The position numbers and the translations under genes were made by a program. The notes under the pieces are model-generated. The model saw nothing but the letters and a program-made list of their open reading frames with translations, did no database searches and was not told where the DNA came from. This document shows, piece by piece, positions 45,850 to 58,921 of a stretch of 64,000 nucleotides of DNA. The stretch comes from Calliphora vicina. Its lineage: Eukaryota; Arthropoda; Insecta; Diptera; Calliphoridae. Each line of letters opens with the position of its first letter. Position 1 is the stretch's first letter. The stretch spans positions 125,378,226 to 125,442,225 of the forward strand of contig NC_088780.1 in assembly GCF_958450345.1 (NCBI RefSeq), in the 5' to 3' direction.

Positions 45850-48324
45850 GTATTTTTAAAATGTTCTATTTCCGTTTCAATCACATCACATTGTTTACGG
45901 CTGATTAAGTAAAGAATCTATTTCAATTTCAATTTTATTTTTATAAATAAAAACACTGAACAGTTTGAATTGATTAAAAGAGAATCTATAAAGAATCAAT
46001 TGTTTTGTGTAGACAAGGTGTAGTCACTGTTCGTTAAAGAGAATGATGTCAGGCTTTAAAAATAATTGAATTTAAATAAACATCAAAAATTTGCTAATTA
46101 AATTTTCAACGCTACCATTAAATTTTATTATTGTTTTTTAGCAGAAGCTGCAACGGATTCATTGAGTATTTATTACTAAATATTTTGGTAATATTTTTGC
46201 GAACACTTTAACTCCGAGGATCTATTTTAAATAGCTTCCTTATACAATGGTATCTCAATGAATTAGTAAAAAAAAGTAACGAATAATTGTTGGTCCATAT
46301 TTCCAGGTGTAGTTTGTAAAATCTCATAAATATTACATGCTTCGATTCCAAAGTCTATATTTTTCTTTCAAGTATAAGTGGTCTCTTATGTAAGTTCTTT
46401 CTCCTCCACCTTCTCTGTCTCGACATAGTTAACGAGATTTATGTGTGAAACAATTTCATTTGAATATATACTTGACATGAATGATTCATAAGAGTAAACT
46501 TTTTTTATTTATTCAATTTCTTCTTTGGTTAACAACGAATAGCAGTTAGTACTGAATATACGTAAACAGTTAATAAATACATCAATGTTAATTAAAATAC
46601 CCAGCAGTTTTTGTAACAGTATTTTGGTAACGGGTTTTTAGCGGTAACGGTATTAAATCTTATTTGGGTAAAGCTATTTTAATGATAATGGTAATTTCAT
46701 CCTGAATGGAATTATTAATAAAATTTAACAAAATTAAAAATAAGTTGATGAAGGTATTTTTAATTTTGTAGATTTCATTAAACTCAATATCGGTAACGGT
46801 ATTTACGATTATATCGGTATAGGTAATTTAAGTTATTTCGATAACGGTAACGGTAGTTGATCTGAAAGGGTATTTAGGGGTAACGTTAGCCAACCTTGCT
46901 TAAAAGTTCGAACTAGACATTTTACCTACTTTACCGAAGTAACGGGCATTAAAATGACCCTCCATTGTTTGCATATAAACAATCAGTGTATTCAATGTAT
47001 AAATGGTAACTTGACTAGCTTTTTAAGTGGGAGGATCCATGTGAAAGCGGACAACAGTCGGATTTACCGTATCCGATTTTAATGAAATTTACCACATGCA
47101 TAATATATCCAATATGATCTTTATATCAGTGACTTCTTCAATGGAAACTCCTTCCGGTGTAAAAATAGAGCGATTTAAAAATTGAAAAAACACCGCGATC
47201 TTTAATATTTTTTACATTAAAATATATACTTCTAAAATTGACCTTTAACCTTTTGGAAGTAAACAATTTTATTCACACCATTTTAAGGACAATATCTTTG
47301 CCTTTAAAATGGAATCAAAAAATATGCTGGTCTTTGAGTAGTTTCAATGTTATGGGCAATTATGTGTATATAATTTTTGACAATTTTAACAAATTTCTCA
47401 ATTTTCAAATCGCGATATTTTTGAAATTGAAAAGGCTTCCGATGAAAAAGTCATTGATTTGAAGAACCCATTGGAACCGTGTCAAATCCGAAAATAGCAG
47501 TTTTTTGTCCGTTTTGGTATGGATTCTTCCAAGTGTATTTTTAACATGTACATTGAGGAAGCTAATTTTCAAATCAGAATGTATTTAAAAAAATTGTGTC
47601 TGGAAAACATTTCTTCAAATATGAAAAGAAGTTTTAATGTTAAGAATTTCAATAATATCTTTAAGAACTTGAAATATCAATTTGTATTTAATTAATTAAT
47701 TCGAAAGAATTAATTAAATTTTCAAAATCAAATTTAATAAACATATTTCCTTAATCATTCCATTAAAGCATTCACCAGAAATTCATAAATTTTAATATTG
47801 AATTGAAATCATTTTTATATTTTATTATCCAATCTCAAATCAATTTGAATTAGACCTGAATTAACACAAATTTTATCATTCAAAGGTTGAATGAATTTTG
47901 TTATGAATTAATTTCATTAAATGATTCAAGAATGAACGAATTTCTATTGAAATAAAAGCCTATGAATGAAGCTAAAGAATTAGTTTTTTTGGGAATGGAT
48001 TTACGGAAGGAATCTGTTATATCAGTGCAGAGATAATACTGTAACTTTAAATGACAATTAAAGATTATTTCTGGTGATTAAAATAAATACTTCCTAATGT
48101 GAAATATAAATAAAATTAAACTAACTATATTCTCGATACATAGGATCACAATCGACTCCTCGCTAGATTACCTGTGATATTTAAAGTAGCCATTTTTTTT
48201 GCATATCAAAAGATACATAATAAAACTTAAACAGGTTAATATAAACAGCCCTATATATCTAAAAATGAAATGGTCCATGTATGTAATGTCATCACGTAAG
48301 AACGGCTGGAGCGATTTGGCTGAT
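45850..48324. other. Intergenic DNA with degenerate repeats
   Basis: Upstream of the Q-rich gene. It contains a cluster of GGTAACGGTA-like motifs at about 46610-46890 ending AGCCAACCTTGC, and an AATGAATT-rich repeat at about 47640-48020 related to 22331 and 27050. No gene recognised. Confidence 0.55.
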
Positions 48325-49037
48325 TTTTATACCCTTCACCTTCGTGAGAAGGGTATATATAAGTTTGTCATTCCGTTTGTAATTTCTACATTTTTCATTT
48401 CCGACCCTATAAAGTATATATATTCTGGATCCTTATAGATAGCGGAGTCGATTAAGCCATGTCCGTCTGTCTGTCTGTCTGTTGAAATCAGTTTTCTGAA
48501 GACCCCAGATATCTTCGGGATCCAAATCTTCAATAATTCTGTCAGACATGCTTTCGAGAATTTTGCTATTTAAAATCAGCTAAATCGGTCCACAAATGGC
48601 TGAGATATGAGGAAAAAACCAAGACAACCTCGATTTTTGACCTATTTTTTACCTATATCTGGATTACTAAGACATTAATATAGACAATATGGATATCTAA
48701 TGATAGATATTTCAAAGACATTTGCAACGACGTATATAAGACCATAGTAAGTTGGACCTACAATGGGTCAAAATCGGGAAAAAAAATTTTGAACCCGATT
48801 TTTTTTTTTTTTTTTAAAAAAATTGAAAAAACGAAAAAAAATTTTAAATTTAAAAAAAAAAAAATTTAATTTAAAAAAAAAATTTAAATAACAATCGAAA
48901 AATTTTTTTTTCCAAAAAATTCAAAAAACAACGAAAAAAAATAAATTTTGTTTACCTAAAAATATTTAAAATTTTGAAGTATAATTTGGTGAAGGGTATA
49001 TAAGATTCGGCACAGCCGAATATAGCACTCTTACTTG

Positions 49038-49039
<2 letters not shown>
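48325..49039 (+). mobile_element. Mini-me (DINE-1/Helitron-related) element, first of tandem pair
   Basis: It starts with the palindrome ATACCCTTCACCTTCGTGAG then AAGGGTAT, followed by the core TATAAGTTTGTCATTCCGTT, a TATAAAGTATATATATTC tract and four GTCT units. A long A/T-rich segment follows, and a 3' hairpin GATTCGGCACAGCCGAAT ahead of CTTACTTGTT. Mini-me elements are short dipteran repeats with a core flanked by TA and GTCY proto-microsatellites, now regarded as non-autonomous Helitron relatives. Confidence 0.85.
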
Positions 49040-50182
<1,143 letters not shown>

Positions 50183-50408
50183 TTTTATTCGATTTGAAAT
50201 TTTCAGGAGATGGTTTGTAAAAAATAAAAAAAAATAAAAAATTACGGCTAAAACCGGCTTTTTTGAGTCCAGTCAACTGTAATAAAAAAGCCCCTGAAGT
50301 ATGTAGTACAAATTTAGATATTTTATTTGCAAATAAATAAAAACAGACAGGGTTGGAGAAACTTGACGAACTAACATTAGTAAATGCTACCGAAGCCGGG
50401 GGCGGTAA

Positions 50409-50515
50409 ACTAGTTATGAATAAAAAATTCCCCGGGAGTTCTTTCCCCTTGAATTTGAATAGGAAAAATGAGAAAAGGGGAAAACTCGCGTGGAATTTTT
50501 ATTTATAACTGGGCT
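50409..50515. mobile_element. Fold-back element, TTGAATTTGAATAGG core, copy 1
   Basis: A palindromic unit: TTATGAATAAAAAATTCCCC and GGGAGTTCTTTCCCC pair with GGGGAAAACTCGCG and TGGAATTTTTATTTATAACT around TTGAATTTGAATAGGAAAAA. A second copy lies at 63643-63752. Confidence 0.75.
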
Positions 50516-50589
50516 GAAAAATTCTCAAAAATACTTAAATTTTTTTAAATATTCAATAAACATTAAAATATTTATTATATATTCATTTG

Positions 50590-51005
50590 GTACATATTCA
50601 TAAATTTATTCACTTTTTCCTGAAATCCTCCCATTATAGATTTCATAGTAGTTTTGGACGAGGTGGTCCACTTATAATCGGGAATATTCTTTAATACTTT
50701 TTTTATACAAGAACAAGAACCACAGGCCGAAGTTCTGGACAGTTGGGTTGATTTGAGTCGCGTGGTACAAAATTGACATTGTTGTTTAATACCACTCAAG
50801 GGCCTTTTTCCATAGTAGCATGATGCCAAATCGGGCCAGAAATCTAAAGGCACTCTATTCTTTTTTAAGAAAGGTAAAAGCCGTTTTGTAGACACTCCTT
50901 AATGTATATTTTTCTGTGTTTATCGTGCCTGATGTAACAAATGATTGGCTTCTTTTGCCACAACTGCATATTGCTACACAAGAAAATTCGTGGAGAATTT
51001 TGTTT
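50590..51005 (-). pseudogene. Mariner/IS630-type transposase relic
   Basis: Minus-strand broken frames read FVTSGTINTEKY (~50930), LLPFLKKNRVPLDFWPDLAS (~50870) and NNVNFVPRDSNQPNCPELRP (~50770), in the order seen in Tc1/mariner-type transposases (GTIN..Y, FWPDLA..HY, NPPN.PELRPIE). At least one frameshift and several stops separate the blocks. Confidence 0.78.
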
Positions 51006-51008
51006 GTT

Positions 51009-51262
51009 TTTATACCCTTCACCTTCGTGAGAAGGGTATATATAAGTTTGTCATTCCGTTTATTTAATTTCCACAATATAATTTTCCGACCCTATAAAGT
51101 ATATATATTCTGTATCCTTATAGATAGCGTAGTCGATTAAGCCATGTCCGTCTGTCTGCCTGTTGAAATCAATTTTCTGAAGAACCCAGATATTTTCGAG
51201 ATCCATATCTTCAATAATTCTGTCAGACATGCTTTCGAGAAGTTTCCTATTTAAAATTTAAG
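51009..51262 (+). mobile_element. Mini-me element, 3'-truncated
   Basis: Same 5' palindrome, core, TA tract and GTCT motif as 48325-49039, ending at GAAGTTTCCTATTTAAAATT without the 3' hairpin. It abuts the mariner relic. Confidence 0.82.
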
Positions 51263-51269
51263 TTGTGAA

Positions 51270-53003
51270 AAGTCATCCAGTACATAAGTTTCATCATCCA
51301 TCATACAACAGGTCTATTTTTTTTTATGAAGTTTGACCTAAATTTCTTCGCTCGTTCTTTTGCTTCTAAGTTCTTTACCGCATTGCGAACTGTAACTTTC
51401 TGAACTTTATACGACTTCAAGCCAGCATTAGCTTTGTCTCTGCCCCTAAAAGAATCAGAGCATTAATTGGAGTTACCCAAGTATTAAGACATTAGAGAAA
51501 AGTACTGTAAAAAAGTGGTACATTGACTCTATCGGAACTGTAGGGTATGTATACACATACATACTATATAGTATTTGGTTTGTGTGTTAAGCCTTGACAA
51601 AAGAATACTCGTACCAGTCATAAAGTGAGAGAGATTTTAAGCCCACATTGACATAATTTGCTCAGTTTTTTTTTTATATTTATTATTATTATTTTTGCCT
51701 TCTTTTTATTCTCAACATACCAGACATTTCTTACTTTTAAATGCAAACTAAAAAAAAAACTGAAATTCCACTTGAGTCATCAACTGTTAAATGACCGATC
51801 GACCATATAAACAGAAACTAAAAAAATTACAATCAATTTGTTTTGATTTTTTGCAAAGTCTAGCAAATACTTGTAATCAATCTTTAGTCATAATAATCAG
51901 GAGCGGTAATTGATATTAACCATGCAAAATTGATATTTTGATTTGATTTGAAATAAAAATAATGTGTGGACAGTGTAATGTAATATCCCCTTCTAAATAT
52001 AGTAGTTAACTGTGTAAACGGTGTTAGATGTCCGAAGTACCCTCAAACAAAATGGCTAGTAAAGAATGTTATTAACTTAAGTAACTATATATGTACATAC
52101 TTATTGTTGTATTGTGACCGTTGCAATTTTTGAGTACATACTTTGAGAATTTGTGTTTATTTAAAAAAAAAGAATTCTCAAAGCTGTGGTTTAAAATAAA
52201 CTCCGATAACAGCAATTAAATTGAAAAAAAATATTTTTATTTTGCCTTTTGCAAGTGTACATATAAAATACAATGTCTCTACAAATTGAAAATACTAAGT
52301 AATATTAACTGCTGTGTAATTTGATTAAAAGTGGAAATGTATAATTTTCTGCTCAATTTGTTTTGAAATTTTGCATTACGTTCATAAAACTGTTAGCCAA
52401 AGTAGCATATTAATATGAGAAAAAAATAATATGGTTGTCATATTAGATAAAACCATATAGATACGTTCACTTTGAAGTATTAATTTCTCACGATAAACGT
52501 TGATTGATTAGAAAAAATGTTGTAATCATACAAATATTAAGGAAATTTACAAACTAGTGTACATTAATATAGGTTTCATAAAATTTAATGCATGTAATTA
52601 ATTATGGAAACAAGGATCCTTCTGCACCACGACAATAAGAGTTCTCATAGTTCTCTCTTCTGATGGATCAGCCAAAATGCAGCCCTGCTTTGCGAAATCA
52701 ATGAAATCCAAATATTCAATTAATAGGCCAAAATGTAAAAAAAATGTGTAATAAATTTGAATTTTTTAATATTTTATTTATTAACTAGTTGAAAAGCCTG
52801 TCCATGCCAGGAAAATCATCAAAGTCGAAAAATCCAAACCGGCTTTAATAAATAAAAGATTTTAAAGAATTTTTTAATGGTTTTTAAGGAAGAATAATTT
52901 TATTTCATTAATTAATTAATTCATTTCCTTATAGAATGAAATACACAATTTAATTTACAAACAAATAAGCCTAATTGACAGAATCATACATAACAAAAAG
53001 CAA
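51270..53003. other. Intergenic DNA, nothing recognised
   Basis: AT-rich sequence with no credible ORF or terminal repeats that I could detect. Confidence 0.45.
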
Positions 53004-53672
53004 TAACTAAGATTCGGCTGTTCCGAATCTTATATACCCTTCACTAAATTGTACTTTAAAATAAAAATTTTAAATATTTTTAGGTAAACAAAATTTAAAT
53101 TTTTTTTCCAGTTGTTTTTTCGAAATTGCTTTTTTAATTTTTTTTTTCTAAATTTTAAAAAATTATTTTTTTTTTAATTTAAAATAAATTTTTTTTAATT
53201 TTAAATTTTTTAAATTTAATGAAAAAAATTGTTGGGCGAAAAAATAATTCGGGTTAAAAAATATTTTTTCCGATCTTCACCCATTGTAAGTCCAACTTAC
53301 TATGGTCTTGTTGCACAGGTCTTTGAAATATCTATCATTAGATATCCATATTGTCTATATTAATGATTTAGTAATACAGATATGGGTCAAAAATTGGGGT
53401 TGTCATGGTTTTTTCCATATATCTTGTGGACCGATTTTCTCGATTTTAAATAGCAACCGAGCCGGAAGAATTTCGGAGATATTGATGAATGAATCGTCTA
53501 TGTAAGTTATTTGGGGGCTTCGGAAAGTTGATTTCCGAAACGGACAAACGGACAGACGGACATATCTATATTGACTCCGCTATCTATAACGATAGAGAAT
53601 ATATATATACTTTGTGGGGTCGCAAATGGAAAATGTAGAAATTACAAACGGAATGACAAACTTATATGTATG
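53004..53672 (-). mobile_element. Mini-me-like 3' region joined to a Helitron helicase relic
   Basis: Read on the minus strand it has the TATAAGTTTGTCATTCCGTT core, a TATAAAGTATATATAT-like tract, a short GTCYG stretch, a long A/T-rich segment and the 3' hairpin ATTCGGAACAGCCGAAT. It follows, in the same orientation, the helicase relic at 53680-54270. Confidence 0.78.
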
Positions 53673-53679
53673 TAATAAT

Positions 53680-54270
53680 AAAAAAAATGTCTTTATAGAC
53701 AATATTCTTTGAGAATACTGTGGAACCGTCCTTACGAAGCATACCCTGCTTCCCATCTTCATGAATCACTGTCACACTAAAATCATATAGGGATATTGCT
53801 CTAGAAAATGCAATATACAATTGGCCATGGCTAAAAACTGATTTAGGCAGATATATCCCCACCTTTTCCAACGTCTGACCTTGAGCTTTATTTATTGTTA
53901 TTTAAAATGCCAGCCTTATGGGAAATTGGGTTCCGCGCAAAAAAAAAATGGGAAATCTGGATTTATAGCAGCCAGGTCAACCGTCGGGATAAATGCGGGA
54001 CTTCCTTCGGCAGTGCCTGTCAGGATATTTGCACATATGTATGAGGTTTTTCGAAAATTTCATGATATAGAATTTGAAATAATGTCGAGTATGTGCTTGT
54101 TTTCCTATATAGAGTGCCGTGCGATAACGAGTCGAAAAGTAGTCATTGTTCTGATAAAATGACCCCATACAGGTTTGTTTGGGGTCAATGTAGTGTTGGA
54201 ATCTACAAACTAGGGGCACATTTCCGTTTAAAATATCTTGATCTAAAAAACAGCACCATACCGCCAAACT
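53680..54270 (-). pseudogene. Helitron Pif1-like helicase, C-terminal relic
   Basis: Minus-strand frames contain ITINKAQGQTLEKVGIYLPK followed by SVFSHGQLYIAFSRA, the last motifs (V/VI) of the Pif1-like helicase in Helitron and Helentron elements. Upstream is a degraded region with frame changes (CRFQHYIDPKQTC, TRYRTALYIGKQ). Rolling-circle transposition needs both Rep and helicase; only this C-terminal end remains, so the copy is dead. Confidence 0.82.
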
Positions 54271-54375
54271 TGTCTGTCTTATTTGTGAACTTGGTGTCCA
54301 GTCTATTTCATTTCCGCCGTCTTACAGACGTTTTCCCTTCACTGTCTCTTAAATTGTAATTGGATTCATCCGAAA

Positions 54376-54639
54376 GGGGGACGATTCTGGTTCTGTGAAA
54401 CGGTGAAATGAAAAGTTTTTTCATATTTTCATAGAGTTTCTGATTCTCGTTTAGTGAAAAAAAGGATAAATAAATTCAAATGTTTTCATATGAAAAGAAA
54501 AAGTTAAATAAAACAAATTGAAGAACGGGAATTGCAATTTGTGTAATTGTGAAATGATAATATGAAAAGTTCTTATGAAAACGAAAATTAAAAGTTTTTT
54601 TTTTCATTTCACCGTTTCACAGAACCAGAATCAACCCCC
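54376..54639. mobile_element. 264-bp MITE with ~32-bp perfect inner TIR
   Basis: GATTCTGGTTCTGTGAAACG continuing GTGAAATGAAAA is exactly repeated in inverse at the right end; both ends extend to GGGGG/CCCCC with two mismatches. I did not find a convincing target-site duplication. The interior is AT-rich and non-coding. Confidence 0.82.
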
Positions 54640-54863
54640 AGTTTAAATGTTCTTTGCAGTACGGGATTTTTTTTAGAAATAAGAGGCTTTTTCGTAGCCA
54701 ATACCAGCCTCACTTGCACTGTGGCTAAAAGTTCGAAAACTAATTTTAAATTATTAATAACCTCTCATTCATTTTAGGGAATTTCTTAAACTCTGTTGCT
54801 ATTAAATTATATTAGTTTGAAGTAGATTTACAAGGTCTTCCTTCCAAATTTTTAGTTTTTGAC

Positions 54864-55598
54864 CCTCTAACCCGCAAACTTTAAAAGTTGTCGAATAATT
54901 TTTTTTAGGGTAATTATGACCGAATAAAGTCTGAACAGCCATCAGAAACTAATTTGCAAATTAAGTTTAGGAACCAGGTGCAAAAAGGTGAAGAGTGCCT
55001 CAGGGCATTGTTGCCGGTTTAGGTGTAAAAAACAATAATTATGATAAGATTTTATTGAAAAACTAATTACAAATATTTCGAATAGATCGGGCGACTAAAA
55101 GTTAGTAAAACTTTAATTAAAAAAACAAGTAAGAAAGTATGATCGGTCAAGCCCGACCATATAATACCCTACACTAAGTAAAAGAGCAAAAACATTTTTC
55201 TTTAAAAATTTCAATAATTTATATTTTTGAGTGATTTTCGGAAGTGGGCCTTATATGGGGGCTATGACCAATTATGGGCCGATCACCATGAAATTAGGTC
55301 GTGTGATTTATGTCTAAATTAAAGTTAACTATGTTGAATTTTATACCCTCCCCACTATGGTGGTGTAGGGTATAAAAAATATGACACAAAATTTCACGTT
55401 CTAAAATTATGACATCACTCACATAACAGTTGCAGAACAAAACCTAAAAGTCAGAATGGATTTCGACCTCCGAGGGAAATGTTAACAAATCTGTAACTAA
55501 AGTCAAAGTTAAATTTAAAAAAAAAAATATAATTACTTTTTGAGATAATTGGTGTTTTGTAATGCATGCCTTGAGCCACTCTTGCGGGTTAGAGGGTT
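54864..55598. mobile_element. Element with CCCTCTAACCCGCAA termini and nested repeat
   Basis: CCCTCTAACCCGCAA at the left and its inverse, TTGCGGGTTAGAGGG, at the right; the same family as 19550-19792. It contains a different repeat at about 55125-55378. Confidence 0.65.
55125..55378. mobile_element. Helitron-like short repeat, GATCGGTCAAGCCCGACC hairpin
   Basis: Begins ACAAGTAAGAAAGTATGATC with a hairpin (GGTCAAGCCCGACC) then ATAATACCCTACAC, and ends near TACCCTCCCCACTATGG then TGGTGTAGGGTATA. The hairpin-plus-CTTACTTGT logic parallels the mini-me 3' end in reverse orientation. Confidence 0.5.
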
Positions 55599-55599
55599 A

Positions 55600-57499
55600 A
55601 ATTTCCCTCAGTCACTTATGAGTGACTGTACAATCGCTAATCGCTTGTGTACAGTCTATTTACTTATACTCACTTAATTTGAGCAGATGTCAGATAAAAC
55701 GAAAGAAATTGTAATCATATATAAGACGGCTAAAATAAGTAAATATTTGCAGTCCAAAAACATGGAACTCATGGATTATTTCATGGGAACCCAAATATCT
55801 ACTACTTTTGAGATCTTTAAATCAACAATAAAATACGAGTTCAACGATTTCCGATGCTTAAAGAAGAGGTTGATGAGCTAATCCTTTCCCATGACGACAA
55901 TGCGAGCTTTTAATGTAATGTAATTTCCTTCATGATTTTTTAAGAACTTTAAAGCTATTTTAACAAAACTCAGGTACCAAACCTCGTGTAACTTGAAAAA
56001 TTTGAAATTTACGTTTATAAAAAAACTCTACAGTTTGCTAAACGAAAAAGTACTAAATATATCTAAAAAGTACCGCAAAAAGTACATAAGATGTGAGTTT
56101 TCCATCCCTGCTACCAGGTGAACAAATGCCAAACCCACATTTACTAATTCTTTAAACCAATTTTTATTCCAGAACAAACATAAACGCTATAAACAAATCA
56201 ATTTCAATTTCTTTTCCTCAATTCAACTTTAAATGATAAAATAAATCAATTCGTAACGGTTGTATTTTAGTTTTAGAGTACATCTGTATGACCTTCCATG
56301 ACTTCTATAAAAAGAAACGGTCGTTTTTAAATAAAAAAAAATCCAATTTAATCGTAAAACGTACAATACAAACGCACATACTACAAATTCGAATATACCA
56401 GGCATCATCACCATGTGCGTGATAGACCAAAGAATAAACAAAAAGAAAAAAAATAAAAAAAAAACATAGTGGCAATTTCATTATTAATAGATTTACTTAA
56501 AGAAGAAATCTTTTTTGAACTCCAAGTAAATAAAATAAATGCATTTTCTTTCCTCTTGCTATAATGTTGGGATTACTGTTTTATTTAGTTTCATTTAAAA
56601 TAGAATTGAACCATATCTCAGTAATGATTATGGATTCTAGAATCCCTATATAACATGTCTATGATTAAAAATATTCATTCCCCCTTCAAAGTTTATTTTA
56701 TGTAGCACTTACAAATTTATTTGGAAGTTTCTCTGTTCTTTTCTTTCAATGGAGGAGACAAAATTATGCCAATATGGCGGCAGCGTCGGCAAGAGCAAAA
56801 CAACTCTGTATATCAACACATTTTATCTTTTAATGAATGAATGAAATACATATATTTAGAAATTAATGAATGAAGTACTTGTATGTATGTATGTACATCA
56901 TGGTGCCGCTGGTGGTGGATGCATGTTGTAGAAAACAGAAATACTTTTGGATGTCTTAGAATCATGTTATGGATATCAATAATATGTCTATTGAGACAGC
57001 AAAAACAAATAATAGATCGAAAAGATTTATTTAATTGAAATACAAAATTTTAAACATTAAATAAAAATTTAAAAATATAATAACAATCAAATACATATGT
57101 AGTACATACTTTAATTGTTTAAAGTTAGCGCAAAAAGCTAATGTATTTGGGAGCAAACTATTTAAAGACTTAATTGCAAATTCAAATTGAAGTGTAGACG
57201 TCCTGGGTACAAAATATAATAATCAATTTTTTTCGTATTTCTTTACAATTTTCGACAACTAATCGTAAAATTATCAACAATCTTATGATATCAACTCAAT
57301 ACTCAATATCAATATTTCAGTGCAATTAATCATGTTGAATCGTAGATATGTATATCAAGACCAGATACAAATTAAATAAGTATTATTTCCAACCTGTCGC
57401 ATTGAGGAACATACATATCTAATAAAGTCAGACTATATATCCGCACTACTTGCGTATATAGCCAGGTCTATTGGGTTGATATTAATTTAAGCATTTTAA
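55600..57499. other. Intergenic DNA, nothing recognised
   Basis: A 64-codon frame at 55687 (MSDKTKEIVIIYKTAKISKY...) lacks any recognisable family. Otherwise AT-rich and featureless. Confidence 0.45.
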
Positions 57500-57960
57500 A
57501 ATTCAAACTCCATTTCGTACAAAACTCCTTCCTACAGTTTACATAATTCTGTTTTGTTGGATTAACTTCTAGCTCACTTTTTGTGTTCCAGTTGCTAAGC
57601 ATAACCATGATATCGCTAATCCCATGCCGTCCGCATATGCGACAATTTGGACTTATTGTCCAGGTTCACAAGAATCGTGTTGACAACAATAATTTATAGC
57701 ACTACTCCCATTCTGTCCACGATCCACGTCATTCTTGTTTTAACTTCTCACTGTTTCGAAGACTCGCAATGTGAACTCTAGATTCCAAAATAGTATCCAG
57801 TTACTGATTTATTGCACCATGCCAAAGGCTATGGTGACTCCATGAGATATCTCTATGGTTCTTACTACCTCAAAGAAAGCAAGGTAGAAATGTTGACTAC
57901 TTGAGATCATTAAGGATCTTTCAAGTCTCTGCCTTATGTTTGATTTAAAAAAAATATATA
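57500..57960 (-). pseudogene. LINE reverse-transcriptase relic
   Basis: Less AT-rich than its surroundings. Minus-strand broken frames give VVNTILVNLDNK, then IVAYADGMG (the catalytic YADD motif with the second Asp changed to Gly), then MVMLSNWNTKSELEVNPTK, the block after the active site in jockey/I/R1-like reverse transcriptases. Frames shift several times. Confidence 0.72.
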
Positions 57961-58508
57961 AGCTTAATGGATGGAAGTCTTTTGCAATGTCATGACTTCC
58001 CTTAACGTTATTGGGAATAAAAACGTTTACATTTCAACAACCCAAAGGAATATTGTGGAGATAGAGTCAGAGTTTAAATATTAAATATACGAATCGAAAA
58101 GTGTAGTAACCTTCATGGATACATATTAACCTTGTGTACGCATTGCTGTCATAAATTATACTACATCATGTGTCGAATTATTATAGCAAATTGATTAGCA
58201 AAAGCCAATCAAAACCAAATGCCCATCTAAAGTCTAGAAGTCAGACTAAAAATAATTTTAAGAGTCTTATTTTTTAAATACACAGAACAAATTTAAATCA
58301 TTCTGCTAAAATTTAAATATTTCACCAATTAAAAATTTAATTATTCATTCAATATTGTTTTATCTAAAGCATTGTTTAGAAATTTATTTAAAATTATAAT
58401 AATGCTGTGAAGATAAATTTGTAAAGTCAATAATACAAAAACGCCTCCATGATAAAACAATCGAAGAGTATGTCAATAGATAATAGATAAAAAGCAACAT
58501 TTATATAT
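57961..58508. other. Intergenic DNA, nothing recognised
   Basis: AT-rich; no gene or element identified. Confidence 0.45.
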
Positions 58509-58921
58509 TTGGGGTATTCACACGGTCTGCTATTAGTCATAATGTCCTAATATATTATAATAGTATAAAAACTATTATTTTATGACAAAACAATAAACAC
58601 ACATAGTTCAAATCATAGAGAATTATACATTGAGACGAGACACTCCGATTTGTCAAACAAAAATACAACAAATAATATTTCTGATACAACAACAAAATAC
58701 ATTGTCTAGCATGTATTTTGTTGTTGCAAGAGATAGGTTTTTGACAACAGACTTAGGTTTTTGACAATTCCGTCTCGTCTCTATGTTACCCTATGGTTCA
58801 AATAGTCTTATTAGTTTAGAACTTTTTTGTTTGAAACACAACAAAAATTTGATTAAACTATCATAATATATTAGGACATTATGACAATATGACCAAATAG
58901 TAGACCGTGTGAATACCCCAA
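58509..58921. mobile_element. Outer MITE with >40-bp TIRs
   Basis: TTGGGGTATTCACACGGTCT at the left, inverse at the right; pairing continues through GTCATAATGTCCTAATATAT. The centre is split by a second MITE (58614-58795). Without it the element would be about 220 bp. Confidence 0.8.
58614..58795. mobile_element. 182-bp hAT-type MITE nested in the outer MITE
   Basis: Ends CATAGAGAATT and, reverse-complemented, CATAGGGTAAC, with a shared GAGACGAGAC block. The identical 8-bp repeat GTTCAAAT flanks it (58606-58613 and 58796-58803). The CATAG ends match those of the hAT-type MITE at 8156-8809. Confidence 0.83.

Noticed and set aside
45800..45850. First coding exon MVFDDDEA of the Q-rich gene
   Set aside because: The only phase-compatible donor (A|GTGCAA) is weak; mentioned as a possibility but not included in the model.
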